Source: Myceligenerans indicum
Lineage (GTDB): Bacteria; Actinomycetota; Actinomycetes; Actinomycetales; Cellulomonadaceae
DNA length: 64,000 nt
Direction: 5' to 3'
Assembly: GCF_016742955.1 (NCBI RefSeq)
Contig: NZ_JABBYC010000001.1
Location: forward strand, 1 to 64,000
Of the stretch, positions 9,521-17,315 are shown one piece after another. A program made the translations under genes and the position numbers. Each line of letters begins with the position of its first letter. Position 1 is the stretch's first letter. The notes beneath the pieces were generated by a model that saw only the letters and a program-made list of their open reading frames with translations, ran no database searches and was not told the DNA's origin.

Positions 9521-9600
9521 CGAGCCGGAGGCAGGGCTGTCGAGCCCATGGCGGTGCCGTCGAGCCCGTGGCGGTGCCGTCGAGCGCGAGGCACAGGAAA
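9521..9600 (+). repeat. Four degenerate 20-bp tandem repeats
   Basis: Four 20-bp units begin with CGAGC at 9521, 9541, 9561 and 9581; units two and three (CGAGCCCATGGCGGTGCCGT type) differ at one base, the outer two are diverged. They fill the gap between guaB3 and its terminator and run into the terminator stem. Confidence 0.85.
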
Positions 9601-9628
9601 GGGGCGCACCCCGGGGTGCGCCCCTTTC
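9597..9628 (+). terminator. guaB3 terminator hairpin
   Basis: GAAAGGGGCGCACCCC (9597-9612) is immediately followed by its exact reverse complement (9613-9628); in practice this is a 14-bp stem with a 4-nt loop. The arm ends with TTTC, the nearest thing to a T-tract in the window. Confidence 0.85.
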
Positions 9629-9668
9629 GTCATGTCCGCGGGCGGCCGCGCAACTCGACGCAACAAGG

Positions 9669-9728
9669 TGTGCACAGAAACTGTGCACAACTATTGTGCA
9701 CAGAAGGTGTGCACAGTTATTGTGCACG
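9669..9728 (+). promoter_or_regulatory. Five-site operator array with exact 13-bp period
   Basis: The palindrome TGTGCACA occurs at 9669, 9682, 9695 and 9708, and TGTGCACG at 9721: five sites, each 13 bp from the next. The 5-bp spacers alternate between GAARN and RYTAT types, giving a 26-bp super-period. The last site ends one base before the regulator ATG (9730). A -10-like TTATTG (9717-9722) lies inside the array 7 nt before the ATG, so the transcript is probably leaderless and repressed by the regulator itself. Confidence 0.8.
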
Positions 9729-9729
9729 C

Positions 9730-10542
9730 ATGACCGACGCAGACCCGTCCGCCGACGCCGCTGATCCCGCGCCCGCCGGACTCACCCACATCCACCTGAC
9801 CACCGAGTCCGTCAAGGTGCTGGCGCATCCGCTCCGCTCCCGGATGCTGTCCATCCTGCGCAGGAACGGGCCCGCCACCGCGACGGACCTGGCCGCCCGT
9901 CTGCGCTCCAACACCGGCGCGACCAGCTATCACCTGCGTCGTCTGGAGTCCGTCGGCCTGGTGGAGGACACCGGTGAGGGTGCGGGCAAGCGGCGCCTGT
10001 GGCGCGCCTCGACCCAGAGTCATGGCTGGACCCGGTCGGAGCTGGCCGGTGACGATGACGCCGCCTCGGCGATCGGCTGGCTGGAGCGCGACTACCACCG
10101 GCTGTTCGACGCCGAGTACGCCCACTGGCTCGACGTCGCCGACGCCTGGCCCGGCGAGTGGCAGGACGTGGCGGTGATGGGCGACGCCGGGGTCGTGGTC
10201 ACACCCGAGCGGCTTGCCCGGCTGAACCAGGAGATCGAGGACGTCGTGCGCCGCTACCTCGACATCGACGCGGGTGATCCGCGCGCGCGACGCATCCACG
10301 TCTGGAAGTTCGCCTATCCGATGGAGGCAGACGAGGTTCCCGGACTCGACGACGGCTCCGACGGCAACGGCTCCGATCCCGACCGTGCTGCTCCCGACCG
10401 TGCTGCTGCCGACAGTGCTGCTGCCGACGCTCCCGGTGGGGACGGAACCCGCCCCGACGCGGGCGGTGGCGTGAACCCGGGTGGCGCGAACCCGGGTGAT
10501 GGCGCGAACCCGGGCGGCGAGCACCGTGGGGGCCGGGCATGA
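9730..10542 (+). CDS. Winged-helix (ArsR-like) transcriptional regulator
   Basis: Started at the ATG at 9730 the protein has 270 residues. An ArsR-type helix-turn-helix lies at about 20-85 (VLAHPLRSRMLSILRRNGP, then TSYHLRRLESVGLVED), and a middle domain (about 95-205) is rich in Trp and acidic residues. The last 60 residues are low complexity, encoded by a 15-bp tandem repeat (PDRAA/ADSAA) and an NPGG repeat. It is coupled to the MFS gene (ATGA overlap), so it most likely controls that exporter and itself through the operator array directly upstream. The ligand is unknown. Confidence 0.88.
   Translation: MTDADPSADAADPAPAGLTHIHLTTESVKVLAHPLRSRMLSILRRNGPATATDLAARLRSNTGATSYHLRRLESVGLVEDTGEGAGKRRLWRASTQSHGWTRSELAGDDDAASAIGWLERDYHRLFDAEYAHWLDVADAWPGEWQDVAVMGDAGVVVTPERLARLNQEIEDVVRRYLDIDAGDPRARRIHVWKFAYPMEADEVPGLDDGSDGNGSDPDRAAPDRAAADSAAADAPGGDGTRPDAGGGVNPGGANPGDGANPGGEHRGGRA
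10381..10428 (+). repeat. 15-bp tandem repeat inside the regulator gene
   Basis: Units of GACCGTGCTGCTCCC type start at 10381, 10396 and 10411, with a partial fourth. They encode PDRAA-like pentapeptides in the C-terminal tail. Copy-number change would keep frame. Confidence 0.8.
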
Positions 10543-11819
10543 GCCCCGCCGCGGCTCGCAACGTGCTGCTCACGCTCGGGGTCACCCGCTGGTTCCCGGT
10601 CGGGCTCGTCGTGGGCGTGACCACTCTCCTGCCGATCGAGCGCGGGCTCACCGTGGCCGAAACCCTGACCACCGCCGCGCTGGCCGGGTTCGTCGTCTTC
10701 GCCCTTGAGCTTCCCACCAGCGGTTTCGCCGACGCCTTCGGCCGCCGGCCCGTCCTGCTGACCGCGGCGGTGACCCAGATCGGCGCGGCGATCCTGTTCG
10801 TGGGGGCGCAGACGTTCTGGGGATTCCTCGTCGCCTCCGCCGCGTTCGGGGTGTTCCGCGCCCTCGACTCGGGGCCCCTGGAGGCCTGGTACGTGGACAC
10901 CGTGCACCGCACCGAGCCCGGCGCCGACGTCGGCCGCACGCTCTCCGCCGCGGGGACCGTGCTGGGTGTCTCGATCGCTGCCGGAGCGCTCGTCGGGGGT
11001 GGGCTGATCTGGTGGCACCCGGTCGTGGCGTGGAACGCCCTGACGCTTCCGTACGTGGCGTACGCCGTGCTGGCCTGCGTGCACCTCGCGGCGGTCGCGG
11101 TCCTCATGAAGGAACCGCGGTCCGCGCAAACCGTCCCATCTCGTCGCGCGGCAGGGGTGCGGGCGTCGTTCGCCGTCGTCGCGGACGGGGTCCGGACGGC
11201 TCCCGGCGTCGTCCGCGACGGCCTGCGGCTGCTGGCCACCAACCGCGTGCTGCTCGGTCTCGTCATGGTCGAGGTCTTCTGGTCCTTCGCCATGATCGTG
11301 TTCGAGACGTTCCAGCCGATCCGGCTTGCCGAGCTGCTCGGCAGCGAAGAGGCCGCCGGTGCGGTGAACGGTCCGGTGACGGCCGTGGGCTGGGCGGTCT
11401 TCGCGGGTGGGTCCGCGCTCGCGGGCCTTGCCGCGGGCCGGATGGGCGTGGCGCGTACGGCCGTCGTCTCGCGGGTGCTCAACGGGGCCGGGGCCGTGGT
11501 GATGGGTCTCGTGGCGGGCCCGGCCGCGCTCGTCGTCGCCTACCTGGTCACCTACGGCCTGCACGGCAGTGCCGGGCCGATGCACGCCGCCCTGCTGCAC
11601 CGCGAGGCCGAGGCGCGCAACCGTGCCACCGTGCTGTCGATGAACTCGATGGTCGCGTTCGGCGCCTTCTCGCTCGGCGCGCTGCTGCTCGGGCGGCTGG
11701 CGGACGCCACGTCCACCCAGACGGCCATGGTGGTCGCCGGTGCGGTGAGTGTGCTGGGGGCGCTCTGCTACCTGCCGGCGCTGCGACGGGAGGAGCGGGT
11801 CGAGGTCACGGCGAGCTGA
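10539..11819 (+). CDS. MFS transporter (putative exporter)
   Basis: This 426-residue protein is a major facilitator with about 12 predicted membrane helices. The loop between helices 2 and 3 reads GFADAFGRRPVLL, a variant of the MFS signature G-x-x-(A/S)-D-x-x-G-R-R. Its ATG overlaps the regulator stop (10539-10542), a typical sensor-regulator/efflux pair, which suggests export of the compound the regulator senses. Substrate unknown. The 120 bp after its stop contain no clear terminator. Confidence 0.88.
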   Translation: MSPAAARNVLLTLGVTRWFPVGLVVGVTTLLPIERGLTVAETLTTAALAGFVVFALELPTSGFADAFGRRPVLLTAAVTQIGAAILFVGAQTFWGFLVASAAFGVFRALDSGPLEAWYVDTVHRTEPGADVGRTLSAAGTVLGVSIAAGALVGGGLIWWHPVVAWNALTLPYVAYAVLACVHLAAVAVLMKEPRSAQTVPSRRAAGVRASFAVVADGVRTAPGVVRDGLRLLATNRVLLGLVMVEVFWSFAMIVFETFQPIRLAELLGSEEAAGAVNGPVTAVGWAVFAGGSALAGLAAGRMGVARTAVVSRVLNGAGAVVMGLVAGPAALVVAYLVTYGLHGSAGPMHAALLHREAEARNRATVLSMNSMVAFGAFSLGALLLGRLADATSTQTAMVVAGAVSVLGALCYLPALRREERVEVTAS

Positions 11820-11939
11820 AAACATCTTCCCCTGATCTGCAACGTCAAGGCATGCAGGTGCTTGTGGGTGAATTTCTGGCGGGAATTTTCATCCCATCAC
11901 CCCTGTGTGCTGGGTCGTTTTACGCGTATGGTGTCCCGC

Positions 11940-13562
11940 ATGATCGACGAGACACCGGGTGACGCTGCTGTCGGATTCGTCTTCGACCCCGAGAGCCCCG
12001 AGTCCACGTACGTGCTCGAACCGGAGCTCGTCGCGCCGCTCGTGGCTCGGGTGGCCTCGTCGCAGGGCGCCGGGACGCACCGGTCGACCTGCCCGTTCAC
12101 CGGGGCCCCGCTCGCCGCGGTCCCGGTGTCGTCGCCGGCCGACGTCGTCGCCGCCGTCGAGCGCGGACGGGTCGCCCAGCGCTCCTGGGCGCGGACCGGG
12201 CTGTCCGAGCGGAGCCAGGTGCTCGACAACCTCGCTCGAATCGTTCTGGTCCGCCAGTCCGAGATCCTCGACCTGATCCAGCTCGAGACGGGAAAGGCCC
12301 GCCGATCCGCGTTCGAAGAGGTCGGCGACGTCGCGCAGGTCGCCCGCCACTACGCGGTGAAGTCGCGGCGCTACCTGGCCACGAGCCGGCCGGCGGGCAT
12401 GATCCCCCTCGTCACGGGCGTGCGCGTGCAGCGTCGTCCGGTCGGTGTGGTCGGGGCGATCGCTCCCTGGAACTACCCGCTCACCCTCGTGCTCTCGGAG
12501 GCGCTGCCCGCGCTCGTGGCGGGCAACGCCGTCGTCGTCAAGCCGGATCCGCAGACCACCCTGACCGCCCTGTGGGCGGCCGGGGTGCTGGAGGAGGCCG
12601 GTCTGCCCGCCGGCCTGTTCCAGGTCGTGGCGGGCGGGCGCGAGATCGGGGAGGCGCTGGTCGATCGCGTGGACCACGTCGCGTTCACCGGTTCCACGGC
12701 TGCCGGGCGCAAGGTCGCCGCCCGCGCCGGAGAGCGGCTCGTCGGAGCCACCCTGGAGCTCGGCGGCAAGAACGCGATCTACATCGCCGACGACGTCGAC
12801 GTCGCCACGGCGCTGCCCGGCGTCGTGCGCGCCTGCTTCGCGAGCACCGGCCAGCTGTGCCTGTCCGCCGAGCGGATCGTCGTGCACGAGGCCGTGGCCG
12901 ACGAGTTCGTCGCCAAGCTCGTGCGTGACGTGCGCAATCTTCGGCTCGGTGCGGGCCTCGACTACTCGGCCGATGTCGGCTCGCTCACCTCCGAGGTCCA
13001 GCTGGCCAAGGTCACTGATCACGTCGACGACGCCCTGGCGCGCGGCGCCGTCGTCCTCGCGGGCGGCGTGCACCGCTCTGATCTCGGCCCCTACTTCTAC
13101 GCGCCGACCGTGCTCGACAGCGTGCCGCCGGACGCGCGCGTCGCGCGGGAGGAGACGTTCGGTCCCGTCGTCTCGGTGACCCGCGTGCGGTCGGACGACG
13201 AGGCCGTCGCCGTGATGAACGACTCCGAGTACGGCCTGCACATGTCCGTCTGGTCCGGCGACACCTCGCGTGCCCGCAAGGTCGCGGACCAGCTCGAGGC
13301 AGGCTCCGTGTCGATCAACGACGGATACATGCTGACCTGGGGATCCGTCGGCGCACCGACCGGCGGCTGGAAGGCGTCCGGACTGGGTCGCCGGCACGGC
13401 GCGTCGTCGGTCGAGGCGATGACCCAGACCCGGACCGTCGTGACGGCGCGGGGCGCGGGGCGTGGCATCGGCATCGAGTCCGTGTTCGCGCTCGATGGCG
13501 CGGCACCCAGCAGGATCCTCAGCGCCGCACTGGAGGGCATGCGCAAGCTCAGGATTCCCTGA
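11940..13562 (+). CDS. gabD2: Aldehyde dehydrogenase, succinate-semialdehyde dehydrogenase type
   Basis: This 540-residue NAD(P)+-dependent aldehyde dehydrogenase resembles mycobacterial GabD2, which oxidises succinate semialdehyde to succinate. Visible are PWNYP (176-180), the cofactor-binding FTGSTAAG (249-256), the general-base glutamate in ELGGKN (E273) and the nucleophile in TGQLCLS (C307). In-frame starts exist at 11862, 11928 and 11931. I prefer the ATG at 11940 because TATGGT (11927-11932) lies 7 nt before it, the spacing seen at other leaderless genes here. Substrate assignment is by resemblance only. Confidence 0.83.
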   Translation: MIDETPGDAAVGFVFDPESPESTYVLEPELVAPLVARVASSQGAGTHRSTCPFTGAPLAAVPVSSPADVVAAVERGRVAQRSWARTGLSERSQVLDNLARIVLVRQSEILDLIQLETGKARRSAFEEVGDVAQVARHYAVKSRRYLATSRPAGMIPLVTGVRVQRRPVGVVGAIAPWNYPLTLVLSEALPALVAGNAVVVKPDPQTTLTALWAAGVLEEAGLPAGLFQVVAGGREIGEALVDRVDHVAFTGSTAAGRKVAARAGERLVGATLELGGKNAIYIADDVDVATALPGVVRACFASTGQLCLSAERIVVHEAVADEFVAKLVRDVRNLRLGAGLDYSADVGSLTSEVQLAKVTDHVDDALARGAVVLAGGVHRSDLGPYFYAPTVLDSVPPDARVAREETFGPVVSVTRVRSDDEAVAVMNDSEYGLHMSVWSGDTSRARKVADQLEAGSVSINDGYMLTWGSVGAPTGGWKASGLGRRHGASSVEAMTQTRTVVTARGAGRGIGIESVFALDGAAPSRILSAALEGMRKLRIP

Positions 13563-13724
13563 CGCCGCGGCGGGGTGAGGTTCCCCGGGCAGTGGTCCCC
13601 GCGTTCGTGCTGCGCCACCGGACTGCCGTCACCGTTGTCGCGGCCACCGGGCCGCTCCCGTACGCACTGATGCGGCTTCCCTGGCCGGCGCCGTGGCCGG
13701 CCCTGACCATGGACGACATCGACG

Positions 13725-13832
13725 CTCGTGGTCGGCGTGGAGCCCGTCCGCACCCACGTCTCCCCGGTGTTGTCGGAACTGGGCGCCCGGGACCGCACGC
13801 AGGCGGTGGTCCGGGCCACCAGGCCGGCCTAA
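13725..13832 (+). pseudogene. Remnant of a LuxR/NarL response-regulator C-terminus
   Basis: One frame reads VRTHVSPVLSELGARDRTQAV and ends at a TAA (13830-13832). This matches the recognition-helix end of actinobacterial NarL-type regulators (VKTHVSRVLxKLGARDRTQAVV). The same frame is closed by a TGA at 13704-13706 and no receiver domain is present, so only the last third of the HTH survives. It overlaps the stop of the convergent DUF4031-HD gene by 4 bp. It is a gene fossil, not an expressed protein. Confidence 0.65.
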
Positions 13833-14740
13833 CGGTTGAGCGTGGTGAGTTCCGCGGCAAGATTCGCCGTGGCCCGGGCCTGCCAGCGGGCGCGGCCCCA
13901 GGGTGTGCGGAAGAGAGCGTTGCCGGCGAGCAGGGACGTCAGGACCTGGGCGCGGCCGCGGCGGAACAGGTCGTCGGGAACATGGGCGTACTCGGCGCGG
14001 ACCTGGTGGGTGTAGCGCGTGTAGTCGGCGGGCTCGCCGCCGAGCACCGCCAGGTCCGCGTCGCTGACCAGGCAGCCGGCCAGGTCGTCCGGGTCGGGGG
14101 CGTGCGCGGCGGTCACCACCACCAGGCGGGCGATCTCCTCCGCGTCCTCGTCCGAGGCGCCGAGCAGCTCGTGGACCAGCGCGGCCGAGGCCTCCTCGTC
14201 GGCCGGGGTGGCGCCGTCGTGCACGGCGTCGTGGAACCACAGGGCGACCCGCGACCGCCACGCGATCGGCCGGGGAACCGGCTCACCCGCCGAGTCGGCG
14301 TCGGACAGCAGGAGGTCCAGGGCGTCGAGGGCGAAGGCCAGGTGAAGCGCGGTGTGATAAGTGCGGTGCGGCTCGCGCCACCGGGCGTCCAGTGCCATGC
14401 CGGCGGCGTGCCAGTCGCCGGACGATGCCGGGCACAGACGGTCCCAGCGGGCGAGCAGCGGCTCGTGCTTGCTCCCGGCGCGTTCCGATCCCCGGACACG
14501 GAGCCCGGAGGCGACCAGCCGGCGGGCCAGCTCACCTCCCTCGACCGGGACCGCGCCGGCGGCGACCAGATCGTCGTGGCGGTACTCGGCGACGTCGTAG
14601 TGGTCGAGATCGAAGGCCCGGTCCGGGACCCCGGCCGCCCGGGCGAAGGAACGCAGTTCGACGAGGGAGGTGTCGGACACCAGGTGGGAGAACACGGTCC
14701 CGTGCGCCGGCCACGCGGGCGGGTCGATGAGGATGGTCAC
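13829..14740 (-). CDS. DUF4031 - HD-domain phosphohydrolase fusion
   Basis: Residues 1-85 form a DUF4031 domain (ILIDPPAWPAHGTVFSHLVS, then FDLDHYDV). Residues from about 95 to 303 form a predicted metal-dependent HD-superfamily phosphohydrolase: HRTYHTALHL (125-134), WFHDAVHD (168-175), TAAHAP (about 209) and SDADLAVLG give the expected metal ligands. Families like this hydrolyse nucleotides, but no substrate is known, and DUF4031 is uncharacterised. GTG start at 14740; the minus-strand TAGGCT (14747-14752) ends six bases before it, so it is leaderless and divergent from the next gene. Confidence 0.85.
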   Translation of the reverse strand: MTILIDPPAWPAHGTVFSHLVSDTSLVELRSFARAAGVPDRAFDLDHYDVAEYRHDDLVAAGAVPVEGGELARRLVASGLRVRGSERAGSKHEPLLARWDRLCPASSGDWHAAGMALDARWREPHRTYHTALHLAFALDALDLLLSDADSAGEPVPRPIAWRSRVALWFHDAVHDGATPADEEASAALVHELLGASDEDAEEIARLVVVTAAHAPDPDDLAGCLVSDADLAVLGGEPADYTRYTHQVRAEYAHVPDDLFRRGRAQVLTSLLAGNALFRTPWGRARWQARATANLAAELTTLNR

Positions 14741-14746
14741 GTAGGG

Positions 14747-14784
14747 AGCCTACGCAGGAACGGGGCCCCGGGAGCAGGTAGGTT
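14747..14784. promoter_or_regulatory. Divergent leaderless promoter pair
   Basis: A minus-strand TAGGCT (14747-14752) serves the DUF4031-HD gene and a plus-strand TAGGTT (14779-14784) serves the DUF218 gene; each ends six bases before a GTG start. The two start codons are 50 bp apart, so the promoters must share upstream DNA. Confidence 0.6.
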
Positions 14785-14790
14785 GCCCTC

Positions 14791-15432
14791 GTGGCCCTTC
14801 CTGCCGACCCTCGCCTGAGACGCATGCGCCGGGTGTTCGACGTCTTCGCGATCGCGGTCGGCGTCGTCACCCTGCCCGTCGCCCTTCCCGTCTTCTGGGT
14901 CCAGGCCATGGGCCAGTCGCGCGTGGTTCCCAGCAGCGACGTGCCGGAGGTGGACGCGATCGTCGTGCTGGGCGCGGGCTTGCGGGCGGACGGGTCGCCC
15001 TCGACCTACCTCCGCCGGCGCGTCGAGGCGGGAGCCGCGCTCTACCGGTCCGGTCGAGCCGACCAGGTCATCCTCTCCGGTGACGCGCACACCCTCCCGG
15101 GCGGGGCGCTGTACGACGAGCCCGGTTCGATGCGCGCCTACGCCCTCACCCTCGGCGTCCCCGACGACGCGCTCGTCCTCGACCGTCAAGGGTTCGACAC
15201 GGACGCCACGTGCCGCCGCGTCCACGACGAGTACGGCGTGCGTACCGCCGTCGTCGTCACCCAGGACTTCCACCTCCGTAGGACGCTGTTCACCTGTGGA
15301 TATGCCGGGCTCGACGCCGTCGGGGTCGGCGTGAGCAGCAAGAGCGTCACGCCCGTCAAGGCGCTGCTCGCGTGGAAGCTCCGCGAGATCCCCGCCAGCT
15401 GGAAGGCAGCCGCCGAGTCACTGCTGCGCTGA
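14791..15432 (+). CDS. DUF218 (SanA/YdcF-like) membrane-anchored protein
   Basis: This 213-residue protein has an N-terminal membrane helix (about 15-38) followed by a DUF218 domain: DAIVVLGAGLRADGSPSTYL, then LSGD, and TQDFHLRRTLF. SanA/ElyC/YdcF proteins of this family are linked to envelope integrity and vancomycin or cold sensitivity in enterobacteria, with unknown enzymatic activity. The domain would face outside. GTG start with a leaderless-type promoter; the gene end runs into a tandem-repeat region. Confidence 0.85.
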   Translation: MALPADPRLRRMRRVFDVFAIAVGVVTLPVALPVFWVQAMGQSRVVPSSDVPEVDAIVVLGAGLRADGSPSTYLRRRVEAGAALYRSGRADQVILSGDAHTLPGGALYDEPGSMRAYALTLGVPDDALVLDRQGFDTDATCRRVHDEYGVRTAVVVTQDFHLRRTLFTCGYAGLDAVGVGVSSKSVTPVKALLAWKLREIPASWKAAAESLLR

Positions 15433-15444
15433 GAGCGTCCGGCC

Positions 15445-15504
15445 TGGTCGGGGCGTGCCTGGTCGGGGCGTCCTTGGTCGGGGCGTCGCTGGTCGGGGCG
15501 TCGC
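15445..15504 (+). repeat. 15-bp tandem array after the DUF218 gene
   Basis: The 12-mer TGGTCGGGGCGT begins at 15445, 15460, 15475 and 15490, exactly every 15 bp, with variable three-base joints. It starts 13 bp after the DUF218 stop. No gene is evident. Confidence 0.9.
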
Positions 15505-15570
15505 GGTGTGGCCAATTGGGTACCTGTGAGGTAGGGCGGTGCCTGGCTGGTCGGGAGGGCCACGGGCTGC

Positions 15571-15799
15571 TGGTCGGTCGGTTCGCGCGTGGTCGGTCAG
15601 TTTCCGCGTGGTCGGTCGTTCTCCGCATGGTCGGTCAAGTGATTGCACGACCTCACGGCGAATGACCGACCACGCGGAAGCTGACCGACCTCACGGAACC
15701 GACCACGCGGAAGCTGACCGACCTCACGGAACCGACCACGCGGAGAAGGACCGACCGCGCGGAAACTGACCGACCTCACGGAAACTGACCGACCATGGG
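15571..15799. repeat. Large mirrored array of 19-bp units (REP/BIME-like)
   Basis: The left half has four 19-bp units beginning TGGTCGGTC at 15571, 15590, 15609 and 15628. The right half has the reverse complement, TGACCGACC(A/T)C-CGGAA, at 15663, 15682, 15715, 15767 and 15786, plus truncated units at 15701, 15734 and about 15748. Many left-right pairings are possible, for example 15621-15637 with 15663-15679. It sits between the convergent DUF218 and ackA genes. The whole gap 15433-15889 is otherwise without a recognisable gene. Confidence 0.85.
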
Positions 15800-15889
15800 T
15801 GCCGGCCGGCGTCCCGAGCATGGGTGGCCACCCGGGGCGCCGCCCAGGTCGGCCGGACGGCGTCCCGGCCGCCGGTGGCCGGACCTGGC

Positions 15890-17149
15890 TCAGCCGGTCA
15901 GGGCGATCGTCTGTCGGGCGATCGCCAGCTCCTCGTTGGTGGGGACCACCATGACCAGCGCAGGTGCGGCGGCCCCGGGCCGGGGACGGGCGGTGTCCGC
16001 CGTGTCGGCCGCGTCCGGGCCGGGTGAGATGACCCGCGCCTCACGGGACCGGGCCGCGTTGCGGGCCGGGTCCACCGCGAGGCCGAGGAAGCCCAGCCCG
16101 TCCACCGCCCCCGCGCGGACCACCGCCGCGTTCTCCCCCACGCCCGCAGTGAAGGTCAGCACGTCGATCCCGCCGAGCACCGCCGCGTAGGCACCCACGT
16201 ACTTGCGCAGCCGGTGCAGGTACACGTCCAGTGCCAGCCGGGCGGCGTCGTCCCCCGCTGCGACGAGCCGCGTGAGCTCGCGCATGTCGTTGACCCCGCC
16301 GAGCCCCAGCAGGCCGGACCGCTTGTTCAGCAGCGTGTCGACGTCGTCCACGGTCAGTCCGCCGGAGCGCAGCAGATGGAACACGATCCCGGGGTCGACG
16401 TCGCCGGACCGGGTCCCCATCACCAGGCCCTCGAGCGGGGTCAGGCCCATGGAGGTCTCCACGGCGCGCCCGCCGAGCACCGCCGACGCGGAGGCGCCGT
16501 TGCCCAGGTGCAGTACCACCTGCCGCAGGGTCCGAGGGTCCCGCCCCTCGGCGGCCAGCTTCGCCGTCACCGCCGGATGGATCGCGACCGCCGACGACAC
16601 GAACTGGTGGGACGTCCCGTGGAAGCCGTACCGCCGCACCCCGTGCTCGGCAGCAGTCTTCGCGTCGATCGCGTAGGTCGCGGCAGCGGGCGGCAGGTCC
16701 GCGAAGAACGCGGTGTCGAACACCGCGACGTGCGGCACGTCGAGCAGCTCGCGCGCCACCTCGATCCCGGTCACGTTGGCCGGGTTGTGCAGGGGCGCGA
16801 GGGGGATGAGGGCGCGGACGGCGGCCACGACGTCGTCGTCCACCACGACGGGCGCCGAGAACGACGTCCCGCCGTGCACCACGCGGTGCCCCACGGCGAC
16901 GATGCCCGCCTCCCTCAGCGACGGCCCGGCCTCCTCGAAGAGTTCGAGGACCAGCCGCAGCGCGGTTCCGTGGTCCGCCACCGGTCGCTCGCGGACCACC
17001 TCCTGGCCACGTGTCTCGTGGCGGACCCGGCCGGTGTCCTCGCCGATACGTTCGACGATGCCTCCGGCGAGTGCCGTTCCGGAGCCCGGATCGACGAGCT
17101 GGTACTTGAGCGACGACGAGCCGGAGTTCAGCACGAGGACGGTGGGCAT
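15890..17149 (-). CDS. ackA: Acetate kinase
   Basis: This 419-residue enzyme interconverts acetyl phosphate plus ADP with acetate plus ATP. Signature segments are [13 protein letters not shown] at the N-terminus, [15 protein letters not shown] near 118, [20 protein letters not shown] near 176 and [14 protein letters not shown] near 212, all of the acetate-kinase family. The C-terminal region has a Pro/Ala-rich insertion before the last strand. A ribosome site (AGGAG) precedes the ATG at 17149. It follows pta after a 166-bp gap and probably belongs to the same acetate-overflow module with xfp. Confidence 0.97.
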   Translation of the reverse strand: MPTVLVLNSGSSSLKYQLVDPGSGTALAGGIVERIGEDTGRVRHETRGQEVVRERPVADHGTALRLVLELFEEAGPSLREAGIVAVGHRVVHGGTSFSAPVVVDDDVVAAVRALIPLAPLHNPANVTGIEVARELLDVPHVAVFDTAFFADLPPAAATYAIDAKTAAEHGVRRYGFHGTSHQFVSSAVAIHPAVTAKLAAEGRDPRTLRQVVLHLGNGASASAVLGGRAVETSMGLTPLEGLVMGTRSGDVDPGIVFHLLRSGGLTVDDVDTLLNKRSGLLGLGGVNDMRELTRLVAAGDDAARLALDVYLHRLRKYVGAYAAVLGGIDVLTFTAGVGENAAVVRAGAVDGLGFLGLAVDPARNAARSREARVISPGPDAADTADTARPRPGAAAPALVMVVPTNEELAIARQTIALTG

Positions 17150-17315
17150 GCGGGGAGTCTCCTGGATCGGGTCGGCCGGGGTAGTCGGCTCGGGGCGCTC
17201 AGGCCCGGAGGTTCGGGGCGGTCGGGAGGCCGTGGGGCCCGCGCCGTGACCAGCGGCATCGCCCGTGTCGCCGCCGGGCGGTGAAGCGGTGCGAGCCGGC
17301 CTGCGCGGGGCACGG

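Noticed and set aside
9669-9728. Possible replication iterons or DnaA boxes
   Set aside because: The sites are short palindromes directly before a regulator gene; no replication-initiator gene, DnaA-box consensus or AT-rich unwinding region accompanies them.
15372-15665. Possible small protein with repeated LVGAS pentapeptides
   Set aside because: The frame begins inside the DUF218 gene, has no start signal of its own and its repeat is simply the 15-bp DNA array translated.
15571-15799. Possible CRISPR array
   Set aside because: Units are 19 bp and contiguous, without unique spacers, and the second half is inverted; no cas genes are near.
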